Assembly: GCF_947487575.1 (NCBI RefSeq) | Contig: NZ_CANKXG010000001.1 | Span: forward strand, 248,001 to 312,000 | Length of the DNA: 64,000 bases | DNA from: an uncultured Algibacter sp. | GTDB lineage: Bacteria; Bacteroidota; Bacteroidia; Flavobacteriales; Flavobacteriaceae | Reading direction: 5' to 3' | Shown here: one piece after another, positions 8,360 to 17,033 of the stretch | Layout: each line of letters opens with the position of its first letter | Position numbering within the stretch: position 1 is the stretch's first letter | Translations under genes and position numbers: made by a program | Notes under the pieces: model-generated | Database searches by the model: none | Told to the model about the DNA's origin: nothing | What the model saw: only the letters and a program-made list of their open reading frames with translations

Positions 8360-9361
8360 ATGGATAATCCATTAAAATATGCGGTTTTTGGAGCTGGAAG
8401 TTGGGCAACAGCAATAGTTAAAATGCTATGCGAAAACTTAGATGAAGTTGGTTGGTATATGAGAAGTGTTTATACCAAAGAACACTTATTAAAAGAGCAG
8501 CATAACCCTAATTATTTAAGTTCGGTTGAGTTTCATTTAGAGCAATTAAAACTTAGTAATGATATTAATGAAATTGCTAATTATGCAGATGTTTTAATTT
8601 TTGTAATTCCTTCTGCCTTTATACATAGTGAGTTAGAAAAACTCAATGTCGATATTTCAAACAAAATTATTGTTTCTGCAGTAAAGGGTATTATGCCAGA
8701 AACTGAGCTTTTAGTAGGCGAACATTTTCATCAAATTTACAAAGTACCTTTAGATAATATTGCAGTTATTGCAGGGCCTTGTCATGCAGAAGAAGTGGCC
8801 TTGGAGCGTTTATCATATTTAACCATATCCTGTTCAGACACTAAAAAAGCTAATGCTATTGCTAATTCTTTAGCTAGCGATTATATAAAAACCAAAACTA
8901 GCGACGATATTATAGGTATTGAATATGCCGTCATGCTAAAAAACATTTATGCTATTGCTGCTGGAATAGCGCATGGTTTAGGCTATGGCGATAATTTTCA
9001 AAGTGTCTTAATGAGTAATGCTATTCGTGAAATGAAACGTTTTATTAAAAAACGCCATAAAATGAAGCGTAACATTAATAACTCAGTATATTTAGGCGAT
9101 TTACTGGTTACAGGCTACTCAATTTTTTCTAGAAACCGCATGTTTGGTAACATGATTGGCAAAGGGTATACCGTAAAATCTGCACAAATGGAAATGAGTA
9201 TGGTTGCCGAAGGTTATTATGCCACAAAAAGTGCCTATAAACTAAATGAAAAAAATGCTAAAAAAACTCAAATACCTATTATAAAAGCAGTTTACGAAAT
9301 CTTATATGAAAATAAGAATCCCAAAAAGGTATTTAAAAAACTAACTGATAAGTTGGATTAA
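8360..9361 (+). CDS. gpsA: NAD(P)H-dependent glycerol-3-phosphate dehydrogenase
   Basis: Reduces dihydroxyacetone phosphate to sn-glycerol 3-phosphate for phospholipid synthesis. 333 residues. The Rossmann nucleotide motif is GAGSWATA at residues 11-18; AVIAGPCHAEEV and EYAVMLKNIYAIAAGIAHGLGYGDN are the conserved catalytic and substrate segments, including the catalytic Lys in AVMLKN. Single gene, divergent from the unknown lipoprotein upstream. Confidence 0.95.
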   Translation: MDNPLKYAVFGAGSWATAIVKMLCENLDEVGWYMRSVYTKEHLLKEQHNPNYLSSVEFHLEQLKLSNDINEIANYADVLIFVIPSAFIHSELEKLNVDISNKIIVSAVKGIMPETELLVGEHFHQIYKVPLDNIAVIAGPCHAEEVALERLSYLTISCSDTKKANAIANSLASDYIKTKTSDDIIGIEYAVMLKNIYAIAAGIAHGLGYGDNFQSVLMSNAIREMKRFIKKRHKMKRNINNSVYLGDLLVTGYSIFSRNRMFGNMIGKGYTVKSAQMEMSMVAEGYYATKSAYKLNEKNAKKTQIPIIKAVYEILYENKNPKKVFKKLTDKLD

Positions 9362-9424
9362 TATTGGTGTTACTACCAAGATTGGACCGATTGTTTAATA
9401 CTTCTTTTTTTAATTATAAATAAA

Positions 9425-9820
9425 TTATTTCACTAAAACTCCTTTAACATCCATTAAAGGAATGGGTTGTAATGCTTTAAGGTTAATTGTGTTTTTTCTA
9501 AATAAATATGTTTTATCAAACATAGTATTACCTTCAAAAAAAGACACTTTAAAAGTGTTATTTAATGCAAATAATTCCTCTTGCATCAACTCAATTTTGG
9601 CATAGCTTTTTTTAGGAAGAGTATCTAGTTTTTTTCTAAAAACGGATGTTGTTTTACTTTCAGAATAACCACTTGTAACAATAAGAATCATTTCTAAATC
9701 AACATCCTTATCATTAATTATATATGCATTCCAATCTTGTGTTTTATAAATGTCATTATATTCGCTTACTATGGCTATATAAACGTTTTCAACTTTTGGA
9801 ATTATAATATCGTTTTTCAT
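9425..9820 (-). CDS. Conserved hypothetical protein downstream of pheS
   Basis: 131 residues, soluble, no signal or membrane segment. It starts MKNDIIIPKVENVYIAIV and reads like a small alpha/beta protein, with strands at IIPKVENVYIAIV and EMILIVTSG and a C-terminus LKALQPIPLMDVKGVLVK. I do not recognise a family with a known role. It lies 54 bp downstream of pheS on the same strand and could be co-transcribed. Length and codon use resemble its neighbours, so it is probably a real gene. Confidence 0.7.
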   Translation of the reverse strand: MKNDIIIPKVENVYIAIVSEYNDIYKTQDWNAYIINDKDVDLEMILIVTSGYSESKTTSVFRKKLDTLPKKSYAKIELMQEELFALNNTFKVSFFEGNTMFDKTYLFRKNTINLKALQPIPLMDVKGVLVK

Positions 9821-9874
9821 ATTAAACTAAGAAATTCAATTTATAAGATCGCTAAATATACAGGAATGACAAAA

Positions 9875-10894
9875 TTATAGAGTGCTCTTAAATTGCTCCA
9901 AAAACCTAACATCATTCTCACTCAACAAACGAATATCACCAATTTGGTGTAATAACATGGCTATACGATCTACACCTACACCAAATGCAAAACCAGAATA
10001 CTCTGTAGCATCGATTTTACAATTTTCAAGTACGTTTGGATCTACCATACCACAACCACCAATTTCTAACCAACCTGTCCCTTTAGTTATTTTATAATCG
10101 GTTTCGGTTTCTAGTCCCCAATACACATCAATTTCTGCACTTGGTTCTGTAAACGGAAAGTAAGATGGGCGTAAACGTATTTTGCTTTTCCCAAACATTT
10201 CTGTTGTAAAATGTTGAAGTGTTTGTTTTAAATCGGCAAAACTTACATCTTTATCAATATACAATCCTTCTACTTGATGAAAAAAACAATGAGAACGTGC
10301 AGATATAGCTTCGTTTCTATAAACACGACCTGGAGAAATAGTTCTAATTGGCGGTTTATTATTTTCCATATAACGCACTTGCACAGAGCTAGTATGGGTA
10401 CGTAACAATATATCTGGGTTTGTTTGAATAAAGAACGTATCCTGCATATCACGTGCTGGATGATATTCTGGTAAATTTAATGCTGTAAAGTTATGCCAGT
10501 CGTCTTCAATTTCTGGACCTTCACTAACGTTAAATCCTATGCGTGAAAAAATATCAATAATTTGATTTTTTACTATGGATATTGGGTGACGTGCTCCAAT
10601 TTGAATAGGTTCGCCTGGGCGCGATAAATCGCCATAAACACCAACAATTTCATCTTTACTTTCAAGCTCTTCTTTTAAGGCATTTACTTTTTCTTCAGCT
10701 GTTTTTTTAAGCTTGTTTATAGTCTGGCCAAACTCTTTTTTCTGGTCGTTTGCTACATTTTTAAATTCAGCAAAAAAATCGTTTAATAATCCTTTTTTAC
10801 CTAAATATTTTATACGAAATGCTTCTACCTCTTCTTTTGATTGCGCTTTAAAAGCTTCGGCTTCTGCTATGAGTTGGTTTATCTTATCTATCAT
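9875..10894 (-). CDS. pheS: Phenylalanine--tRNA ligase alpha subunit
   Basis: Charges tRNA-Phe as the alpha subunit of the alpha2-beta2 enzyme. 339 residues, normal length. The N-terminal coiled coil spans about residues 1-85, followed by the class II catalytic core: HPARDMQDTFF, RTHTSSVQVR, FHQVEGLYID and motif 3 GFAFGVGVDRIAML at 301-314. pheT is not adjacent, as is usual in Bacteroidota. A minus-strand TAAATTTG box lies 19 bp before the ATG. Confidence 0.97.
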   Translation of the reverse strand: MIDKINQLIAEAEAFKAQSKEEVEAFRIKYLGKKGLLNDFFAEFKNVANDQKKEFGQTINKLKKTAEEKVNALKEELESKDEIVGVYGDLSRPGEPIQIGARHPISIVKNQIIDIFSRIGFNVSEGPEIEDDWHNFTALNLPEYHPARDMQDTFFIQTNPDILLRTHTSSVQVRYMENNKPPIRTISPGRVYRNEAISARSHCFFHQVEGLYIDKDVSFADLKQTLQHFTTEMFGKSKIRLRPSYFPFTEPSAEIDVYWGLETETDYKITKGTGWLEIGGCGMVDPNVLENCKIDATEYSGFAFGVGVDRIAMLLHQIGDIRLLSENDVRFLEQFKSTL

Positions 10895-10912
10895 GACATC
10901 CTAAAATGATGG

Positions 10913-10920
10913 CAAATTTA
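10913..10920 (-). promoter_or_regulatory. Probable -7 element of pheS
   Basis: Minus-strand TAAATTTG, perfect TAnnTTTG, 19 bp before the pheS start, which would give a very short leader with no room for an attenuator. Confidence 0.45.
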
Positions 10921-11155
10921 ATGAATTTATTGGGATTTGTGTTAGAAGTGACTATGGTTTAAGTCAATAAATATTCACTTTAATTTTTAAAGAAGAATCT
11001 GGGCTTTGAACGAAAATTATTTGAATGACCTATATAAAAACCCTACTTTTAGCTCTTCAAAAAATATTGCTTTTTTTGATTGTTTCAATTTAGCCTTTGA
11101 AAATGCTACAATCTCAAAAAATCAATTATTAATAATACGAAACCATTAGTACTAA

Positions 11156-11174
11156 TTTTAAACTTAACTAGCAA
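11156..11174 (+). repeat. Direct repeat, left copy, flanking the DUF7151-like lipoprotein gene
   Basis: The 18-bp string TTTAAACTTAACTAGCAA (11157-11174) lies one base before the ATG. A copy with one extra C lies at 12501-12519, just after the gene. The 281 bp between pheS and this gene otherwise show nothing recognisable. Confidence 0.6.
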
Positions 11175-11175
11175 C

Positions 11176-12477
11176 ATGAGTCTATCAAATACAAAAAACA
11201 TACTATTAGGATTAACAATAATATTTTTTATGGGATGTGAAGGAGAGCAAGGTGAAACTGGAGCTACTGGTGAAACAGGTGCATCAGGACTAAATAGCCT
11301 TGTAAATATTACCAATGTCTCTTCTGGTGATACCTGTGAAAATGGTGGTGTAAAAGTTGATTTTGGGGTTGACAACAATGCTAATGGTATATTAGAAGGT
11401 AATGAAATCTTAGGTACAAATTATATATGCAACGGTGTTGATGGTAATACCAGCCTAACATCTGTAGTAACAGAACCAGCTGGTGATAACTGTGAAAATG
11501 GTGGTGTTAAAATAGATTCTGGTGTAGATGTAAACGGTAATGGTACATTAGATGCAGACGAAATTACTACAACAGCTTATGTATGTAATGGTATTGATGG
11601 AAATGATGGTTTAATTAAAACTACTAATGAAGCAGCGGGAATTAATTGTGAAAACGGCGGTTTAAAAATTGACTCTGGAATAGATGCAAATAGTAACGGC
11701 ACACTTGAAGATGATGAAATTACTGCAACAGCTTATGTGTGTAATGGTATTGATGGCAATAATAGCCTTACTAAAATTACGGATGAAGCTGCAGGTACTA
11801 ATTGTGAAAATGGCGGACTAAAAATTGATACAGGAGTAGATACCAATGGCAACGGTGTGCTTGATGATACTGAAATTAGAGCGACAGCTTATGCTTGTAA
11901 TGGTGTTGATGGTAACATTAGTTTAGTAAATGTTACTGATGAACTTGCAGGAGAAAATTGTGAAAACGGTGGAGTTAAAATAGAATCTGGAGTTGATGAT
12001 AATGGGAATGGCACTCTTGATGAAGAGGAAATAACCGTTACAAGATTTGTATGTGATGGTATTGATGGCGGATTTGATGAACAAATACGACTTTATTTAA
12101 TTAAAGGAGCTGGAAATGGTGTAGGTACTAGAAACACTCCTGACATAGGTGGGGAGATTATTGATTTTGATAAACGCAATTATATTGGTGTGGATTCTAT
12201 AATATTTATACCTAAACTCAGAACAGAAATAGCGAATACAGCTATTATTGCCGAATTGTATGATATCACTAATAACAGAGTTATTAATAATTCAAGAGTG
12301 TCCTCTACAAGCACCGTATCAACTCTTGTTGAATCAGCAAATGTTTACAGTGATTTACCAGAAGAAGAAATCGATTTAGCTATTAAATTAACACCTGGAG
12401 ACAACACACTCGGTCAAAATGTTCGTACGGGCTATGCTTTTGGAACTTCTTATTTAATGCTATATCGGAGTAATTAA
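11176..12477 (+). CDS. Lipoprotein with five DUF7151-like Cys/EF-hand-loop repeats
   Basis: 433 residues. Signal ending FFMGC (lipid Cys at about 21), then a short collagen-like stretch of Gly-X-Y triplets (GEQGETGATGETGASG). Five repeats of about 50 residues follow, at roughly 39-290, each with CENGG, a loop such as DVNGNGTLDADE and a second Cys in YxCNGxDG. The loop fits the 12-residue EF-hand pattern DxNxNGxLxxxE, suggesting calcium binding plus one disulfide per repeat. The last 140 residues form a separate beta-rich domain. It is probably outer-membrane anchored and surface exposed; the function is unknown. It is flanked by an 18/19-bp direct repeat. Confidence 0.85.
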   Translation: MSLSNTKNILLGLTIIFFMGCEGEQGETGATGETGASGLNSLVNITNVSSGDTCENGGVKVDFGVDNNANGILEGNEILGTNYICNGVDGNTSLTSVVTEPAGDNCENGGVKIDSGVDVNGNGTLDADEITTTAYVCNGIDGNDGLIKTTNEAAGINCENGGLKIDSGIDANSNGTLEDDEITATAYVCNGIDGNNSLTKITDEAAGTNCENGGLKIDTGVDTNGNGVLDDTEIRATAYACNGVDGNISLVNVTDELAGENCENGGVKIESGVDDNGNGTLDEEEITVTRFVCDGIDGGFDEQIRLYLIKGAGNGVGTRNTPDIGGEIIDFDKRNYIGVDSIIFIPKLRTEIANTAIIAELYDITNNRVINNSRVSSTSTVSTLVESANVYSDLPEEEIDLAIKLTPGDNTLGQNVRTGYAFGTSYLMLYRSN

Positions 12478-12500
12478 TAAAAAGTGAAATAGTTTTTAAG

Positions 12501-12519
12501 TTTAAACCTTAACTAGCAA
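12501..12519 (+). repeat. Direct repeat, right copy
   Basis: TTTAAACCTTAACTAGCAA; differs from the copy at 11157-11174 by one inserted C. It ends 5 bp before the structured intergenic repeat at 12525. Confidence 0.6.
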
Positions 12520-12524
12520 GTAAT

Positions 12525-12607
12525 GCGTTAGGGATTGCAGTGGAAATCCTTTTTTGAGGCACGAAAAAAAGATTGGGAACGAAAAGCCCGACCCTTTTGG
12601 GTAACGC
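12525..12607 (+). repeat. Structured intergenic repeat, copy A
   Basis: Ends GCGTTA (12525-12530) and TAACGC (12602-12607) are inverted. Internal pairs are GGATT/AATCC (12532-12536, 12545-12549) and ACCC-TTTT-GGGT (12591-12602). It shares GCGTTAGGGATTG, AAATCC, AAAAGCCCG and GGGTAACGCCC with copy B at 45627. It lies between convergent genes, 10 bp past the 3' end of the minus-strand gene. Such elements seem familiar from other flavobacterial genomes, but I cannot name the family. Confidence 0.75.
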
Positions 12608-12617
12608 CCTAATTATT

Positions 12618-12974
12618 TTATTGGATATACTCGGTTTCTATAAAGTAATTTACGATAGCTTCCTTCATTAAAACGCTTTGCTCGCCTCCTTTTAAATGCG
12701 GTAATGCTTCAAGAGTTTTGTAATGTGGCCAACCGTCTTCATCAACAAAATCGAGTTCGTAATAGCCATAAGGTGTTAGCAGTTTGCAAATGGCAATATG
12801 CATTAGATCTAGCTTTTGGTCTTTTTTAAATGTTCTATCTAACTGACCAAGTTCTTGCACGCCAATAAGATAAATTATGGCATCCAAATCCAGCGGGTCG
12901 CCGTCAGCAAATTGATTAGATAATTTTTTTACTACCAATTGCCAGCGTTCTTTTAATTGTACGTCTCTTGCCAT
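12618..12974 (-). CDS. Conserved hypothetical protein (118 aa)
   Basis: Starts MARDVQLKERWQLVVKKLS, with a helical N-terminal half (DLDAIIYLIGVQELGQL) and an acidic/aromatic C-terminal half (DFVDEDGWPHYKTLEALPHL). Soluble; no signal or membrane segment. It looks like a conserved flavobacterial protein without a known role. A TAACTTTG promoter box (12991-12998, minus) lies 17 bp before the start and is divergent from the cvpA-type gene. Repeat copy A sits just past its stop and may provide the 3' end. Confidence 0.75.
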   Translation of the reverse strand: MARDVQLKERWQLVVKKLSNQFADGDPLDLDAIIYLIGVQELGQLDRTFKKDQKLDLMHIAICKLLTPYGYYELDFVDEDGWPHYKTLEALPHLKGGEQSVLMKEAIVNYFIETEYIQ

Positions 12975-12990
12975 AATAAATTGAAAGCTG

Positions 12991-12998
12991 CAAAGTTA
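12991..12998 (-). promoter_or_regulatory. Probable -7 element of the 118-aa gene
   Basis: Minus-strand TAACTTTG fits TAnnTTTG, 17 bp from the start codon. Confidence 0.4.
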
Positions 12999-13023
12999 AT
13001 AAACCAAAGTGTTAGTATTATTT

Positions 13024-13031
13024 TATATTTG
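13024..13031 (+). promoter_or_regulatory. Probable -7 element of the CvpA-family gene
   Basis: TATATTTG fits TAnnTTTG, 18 bp before the ATG at 13049; divergent from the box at 12991. Confidence 0.45.
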
Positions 13032-13048
13032 TTTTAAATTATTTTAAT

Positions 13049-13567
13049 ATGGGGGTTATTGATATTGTTTTAGGGGCGTTAATTTTATTTGGGCTTGTTC
13101 GTGGTTTTATGAAAGGGCTTTTTGTTGAAGTGGCCTCTTTAGTAGCTTTGGTTGCTGGAGTTTATGGCGCCATACATTTTAGTAATTTTGCTGCCGAATT
13201 TTTACAAACTAAAACCGAATGGAACGAAAAAACCATTAATATTGTTGCTTTTGCGATAACCTTTGTTGTTATAGTTTTAGCCATTGGACTGGCGGGAAAA
13301 GCATTAACTAAACTGGCTGATTTTGCTGCTTTAGGTATTATAAATAAGCTTGCTGGTGGTGTTTTTGGAGCATTAAAAATTGTCTTAATTTTGAGTGTAG
13401 TTTTAAATATTTTTGATAAACTTAATAATACGATTACGCTTTTAGATGATGATACTAAAGAAAGTTCTGTGCTTTACAAACCTGTAAAATCGTTGGTACC
13501 TATGATTTTTCCTAATCTATTAAATCTTAATGAAGAAAATGCTTCTACTGAAGAACATGAGACATAA
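13049..13567 (+). CDS. CvpA family membrane protein
   Basis: 172 residues with four hydrophobic segments (about 3-20, 25-45, 60-85, 100-125). The opening IDIVLGALILFGLVRGFMKGLF is the CvpA/colicin V production family signature, and the hydrophilic C-terminus is probably cytoplasmic. The family is an inner-membrane protein of poorly defined role, linked to envelope homeostasis in other bacteria. A terminator follows directly. Confidence 0.9.
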   Translation: MGVIDIVLGALILFGLVRGFMKGLFVEVASLVALVAGVYGAIHFSNFAAEFLQTKTEWNEKTINIVAFAITFVVIVLAIGLAGKALTKLADFAALGIINKLAGGVFGALKIVLILSVVLNIFDKLNNTITLLDDDTKESSVLYKPVKSLVPMIFPNLLNLNEENASTEEHET

Positions 13568-13570
13568 AAA

Positions 13571-13590
13571 AAGCCACTAGAAAGTGGCTT
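13571..13590. terminator. Bidirectional terminator between the CvpA-family and carbonic anhydrase genes
   Basis: 8-bp stem AAGCCACT/AGTGGCTT with loop AGAA. T-rich tracts lie on both sides (AATATTTTATT on plus, TTTTTTT on minus), so it can serve both convergent genes. Confidence 0.8.
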
Positions 13591-13616
13591 AATATTTTAT
13601 TAAAAATGAATGCTTT

Positions 13617-14246
13617 TTAAAGCATTTCTACTTTTCCAGAAGACAACATATATACGCCACCTACAATTTTAATATCGCCAGCGTCTTCCATTTCTTTTAA
13701 AATAGGACTGCGCTCTCTAATACGCTCAATAGTAAGCTTCACATTGTTCTCAACTGTTTTGGCTACAAATACTTTATTTGAAGAATTAGCTTCACCTTCA
13801 ACTTCATCTGCAGATTGCTTCACTGCTGGTAAAATGTTTGCTAACAAATCTGTAATATTGCCCAGTTCAACACCATCGCAAGCTGCTTTTACAGCTCCAC
13901 AACTTTCGTGACCTAGCACTAAAATCAATTTACTACCTGCAACTTTACATGAATATTCTAAACTTCCTAAAATATCAGTATTTTCAAAATTACCAGCTAC
14001 TCTAGCAACAAAAACATCGCCTATAGCTTGGTCTAAAACAGTTTCTACAGGAACTCTAGAATCTATACAAGAAAGCACTACTGCTTTTGGGAATTGCCCG
14101 CCAACAGTTTGTGAAACCAAAGCAGAATTATCAACTGCTTGCATATTATTATTTACAAATCTTTTATTTCCATCTAATAAATCGTCTAAAACATTTGAAG
14201 GTGATAGACTTGTTTGTACATCTTTGGTAATTGCTATATTTTTCAT
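13617..14246 (-). CDS. Beta-class carbonic anhydrase
   Basis: Interconverts CO2 and bicarbonate. 209 residues with all zinc ligands: Cys60-Ile-Asp62-Ser-Arg64 and His113-Glu-Ser-Cys116. The Asp62/Arg64 dyad is intact. It has no signal peptide, so it is cytoplasmic. It is the last gene of a minus-strand run with two SulP transporters and a Usp protein, 21 bp after the first SulP gene, pointing to bicarbonate uptake or use. Confidence 0.95.
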   Translation of the reverse strand: MKNIAITKDVQTSLSPSNVLDDLLDGNKRFVNNNMQAVDNSALVSQTVGGQFPKAVVLSCIDSRVPVETVLDQAIGDVFVARVAGNFENTDILGSLEYSCKVAGSKLILVLGHESCGAVKAACDGVELGNITDLLANILPAVKQSADEVEGEANSSNKVFVAKTVENNVKLTIERIRERSPILKEMEDAGDIKIVGGVYMLSSGKVEML

Positions 14247-14267
14247 AATATTTATCTGTTTATTTTT

Positions 14268-16130
14268 TTAGTATTTATCTTTTATATTTTCTTTTATCCA
14301 TAACATGGAATCGTGGAACGTCTCAAATATATGTTCATTTGGAACAAAATCTGGAATAATATCAATACGCTCCATCATATATCTTGGTTGTTTTAATAAG
14401 CCAACAAATAACACTTCAACATCATTCTTTTTTAAATCTTGAAGCATATCTTCCATAGCATATAATCCTGATTGATCCATATACTGCATACGGCCTAACC
14501 TTAAAATAACTATTTCTGCTGTATTTGGTATTTGAGCAGAAAGTTGCTGGAAATCGCTAGTAGAACCAAAAAACAAAGGGCCTTTTAGGTGTTTTATAAA
14601 CACCTCTTCTTTTAAGTTTGAAGGAAACTCATCTTCATCTGCCCATGCTTCTTCTTTAAGCGGTTTTACCTCAGATCGTTCCGCAGTTAAATCACCTATT
14701 TTTTTCATAAACATTAAAGAAGCTATAACTAAACCAATTCCAACAGCATACACTAAGTTCCAAAAAGTAGAAAGTACTAATACAACTAACATAATCATTA
14801 CTTCTGAACTTAATTTAATAGGACCTAGTTTGATGTCTTTTGGAAGTGCTGGTATAGCCTTCAAACCTTTATAATCCATAACTCCAATACCTACAGTAAT
14901 TAAGATTCCGGCTAAAACGGCTGCAGGGATCTGAGATGCTATTGGTCCTAATCCTAAAAGGATAATTAATAACATAATACCAGCTATCATTCCTGATAGT
15001 TTAGTTTTTCCTCCTGAAGTAATATTTACAACAGTTCTTATTGTTGCTCCTGCTCCAGGAATTCCGCCAAAAACAGCTGCTATACTATTACCTATGCCTT
15101 GACCTACCAACTCCTTATTTGGTTTGTGTTTCGTTTTGGTCATATTATCAGCTACCACACTTGTAAGTAATGAATCTATGGCACCTAATAATGCTAATGT
15201 AAGCGCTGTAAAAATATAAGGCGAAATACTACTCAAACTAAAACTTGTGAAAATTTCTAAATTAGGAATAGGTAATCCACTTGGAATTTCTTCAATAGGT
15301 CTATAACTTAACCCAAAGCCTACAGCAATTCCAGACATAACTATTAAAGCCACTAAGGTACTTGGAATAGCTTTGGTAATCCTTTTGAATCCATAAATTA
15401 TAAAGATGGTTCCTAAAGCTAAAATTAACTCTAACCAGTTAATATTTTGTAAAGCTTTTGGAAAGGCTTTTATAGCTCCCAATGCGCCCGATGTTTCTTT
15501 TGCAGCTAATGTTTGAGACTCTTTTAAAATAGCATCTTGCGAAATTTCATGTGCACGATTAATAGTTTCTTTAAAATCTTCAAGAACTAGAATACCTTCT
15601 CCTGCTTCCTCTTTCAATATGTTTTCAAGGATAACTTCTTCTGCTTGTGGTTTAAACGTATTTACAAATTCCATATCTTCTTTTGGATAATATCCTAAAG
15701 AAGGGAGAATTTGAGTTAATAGTATAATAACACCAATAGCTGTCATAAAACCAGAAACTACAGGATAAGGAATGTATCTAATATATTTTCCAAGACCTAA
15801 TACACCTAGACCTACCTGCATTAATCCTGCTAGTAAAAAAACAGTAAGAATTACAGGCAAAGCTTTATTAACATCGCCATCATTAGTAGCAATAATACCC
15901 GCAATAACTACCATACTTACAGCTGTCATTGGAGCAGTTGGACCAGAAATTTGTGTACTGGTACCTCCAAAAAGCGCAGCAAAGAAACTAATAAAAATAG
16001 CTCCATAAAGTCCTGCTGTAGGGCCTAATCCAGAAGAAACACCAAATGCAAGTGCTAAGGGTAATGCAACAATTCCTGCTGTAATGCCACCAAAAGCATC
16101 GCCTTTAATATTTGAAAATAAATTTTTCAT
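14268..16130 (-). CDS. SulP family anion transporter with STAS domain (probable bicarbonate transporter)
   Basis: 620 residues. About 12-14 membrane segments from residue 12 to about 480, beginning AFGGITAGIVALPLALAFGVSSG, the SulP opening. A hydrophilic insert of about 80 residues (about 150-230, Glu/Lys rich) between two membrane segments is longer than usual. The C-terminal STAS domain at 509-615 carries the conserved DQSG (Asp552, Ser554). Close linkage to carbonic anhydrase favours bicarbonate as substrate; sulfate remains possible. Confidence 0.9.
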   Translation of the reverse strand: MKNLFSNIKGDAFGGITAGIVALPLALAFGVSSGLGPTAGLYGAIFISFFAALFGGTSTQISGPTAPMTAVSMVVIAGIIATNDGDVNKALPVILTVFLLAGLMQVGLGVLGLGKYIRYIPYPVVSGFMTAIGVIILLTQILPSLGYYPKEDMEFVNTFKPQAEEVILENILKEEAGEGILVLEDFKETINRAHEISQDAILKESQTLAAKETSGALGAIKAFPKALQNINWLELILALGTIFIIYGFKRITKAIPSTLVALIVMSGIAVGFGLSYRPIEEIPSGLPIPNLEIFTSFSLSSISPYIFTALTLALLGAIDSLLTSVVADNMTKTKHKPNKELVGQGIGNSIAAVFGGIPGAGATIRTVVNITSGGKTKLSGMIAGIMLLIILLGLGPIASQIPAAVLAGILITVGIGVMDYKGLKAIPALPKDIKLGPIKLSSEVMIMLVVLVLSTFWNLVYAVGIGLVIASLMFMKKIGDLTAERSEVKPLKEEAWADEDEFPSNLKEEVFIKHLKGPLFFGSTSDFQQLSAQIPNTAEIVILRLGRMQYMDQSGLYAMEDMLQDLKKNDVEVLFVGLLKQPRYMMERIDIIPDFVPNEHIFETFHDSMLWIKENIKDKY

Positions 16131-16226
16131 AAATCTTAAATTACAACCTCTAAGTTAGTTAAATAGGATAAAATAAAAGGCGATTTTAACTGTTTTTGGT
16201 TTTATTAAATCTTTTAGATAATTTTT

Positions 16227-17015
16227 TTAGGCTACTAATAACGAAACATTAAGCTTATTAATAACTTTATAAAGTTCTGGCTTTGATAGTTCATTTAAAA
16301 CCCCTTTATTGTTTCTATCTAAATATAAGAGGTTTACATTGCTTTTCTCTAAATAATTAGATAGATTTTGAATTGTGTTACTGCCTTTATCAAAAACATA
16401 TTTTACGGTTTTAATCGTATTCATATTATGTCCTGAATCCGAAGATTCTTCACCTAAATGAAATTCCTTTAAAGGCTTTTGGGTATGTTCTAATAAGTCC
16501 TTAACAAATTGGGTGTTTAAATTAGTAATATTACTATTTAGAACTCCTAATAATAAATTTTTATTAGGCTCTAAAAAATTTTTATCAGATGCTACCATAA
16601 TAGCTCCTTTAAAATTTTCAAAAACAAATTTGATTGTTTTGTCTCCCAACCCTAATAGTTTTTGTTTCCTTTTTCCTAGTATAATAATATCTGGTTTATA
16701 AGCTTTAATACGCTTAGATATTTCATCTTTTAAATTTCCAATAACCACCTTGTAATTCAACTTTAAACTATAAGCTTCAGAAATAGGTTTTACAAGCTTT
16801 TTTATAGCTTTATTAGAAGTAATATATTCATCATTAATTGTTCTAATAGCTGATAACTGATTTTCTTTATTTACAACCTCTAGAGGTTTTTTTACATGGA
16901 AAAATTCTATATCTCCTTCAATAATGTTCGCTAAACTCACAGTGCTTTTTAATATTGAATCTGTTGATTTTTTTAAATCAGAAAGCACTAAAATTTTATA
17001 TTTATTTTTTTTCAT
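16227..17015 (-). CDS. Universal stress protein (UspA-like), tandem domains
   Basis: 262 residues. The first Usp domain is about 1-145 (KYKILVLSDLKKSTDSILK at the start, PDIIILGKRKQKLLGLGDK near 115-130); the second half has weaker Usp similarity (KNLLLGVLNSNI, VNLLYLDRNNKG). The canonical ATP-binding pattern G-2X-G-9X-G(S/T) is not clearly present. It sits between the two SulP genes on the same strand, as in other SulP/carbonic anhydrase clusters, and may sense or regulate the transporters. Confidence 0.78.
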   Translation of the reverse strand: MKKNKYKILVLSDLKKSTDSILKSTVSLANIIEGDIEFFHVKKPLEVVNKENQLSAIRTINDEYITSNKAIKKLVKPISEAYSLKLNYKVVIGNLKDEISKRIKAYKPDIIILGKRKQKLLGLGDKTIKFVFENFKGAIMVASDKNFLEPNKNLLLGVLNSNITNLNTQFVKDLLEHTQKPLKEFHLGEESSDSGHNMNTIKTVKYVFDKGSNTIQNLSNYLEKSNVNLLYLDRNNKGVLNELSKPELYKVINKLNVSLLVA

Positions 17016-17033
17016 TTTATTCTATTTTTATAA

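Noticed and set aside
11300-12070. Regularly spaced repeats resembling a CRISPR array
   Set aside because: Period of about 150 bp in phase with codons, with protein-level conservation; it is the DUF7151-like coding repeat, not a CRISPR.
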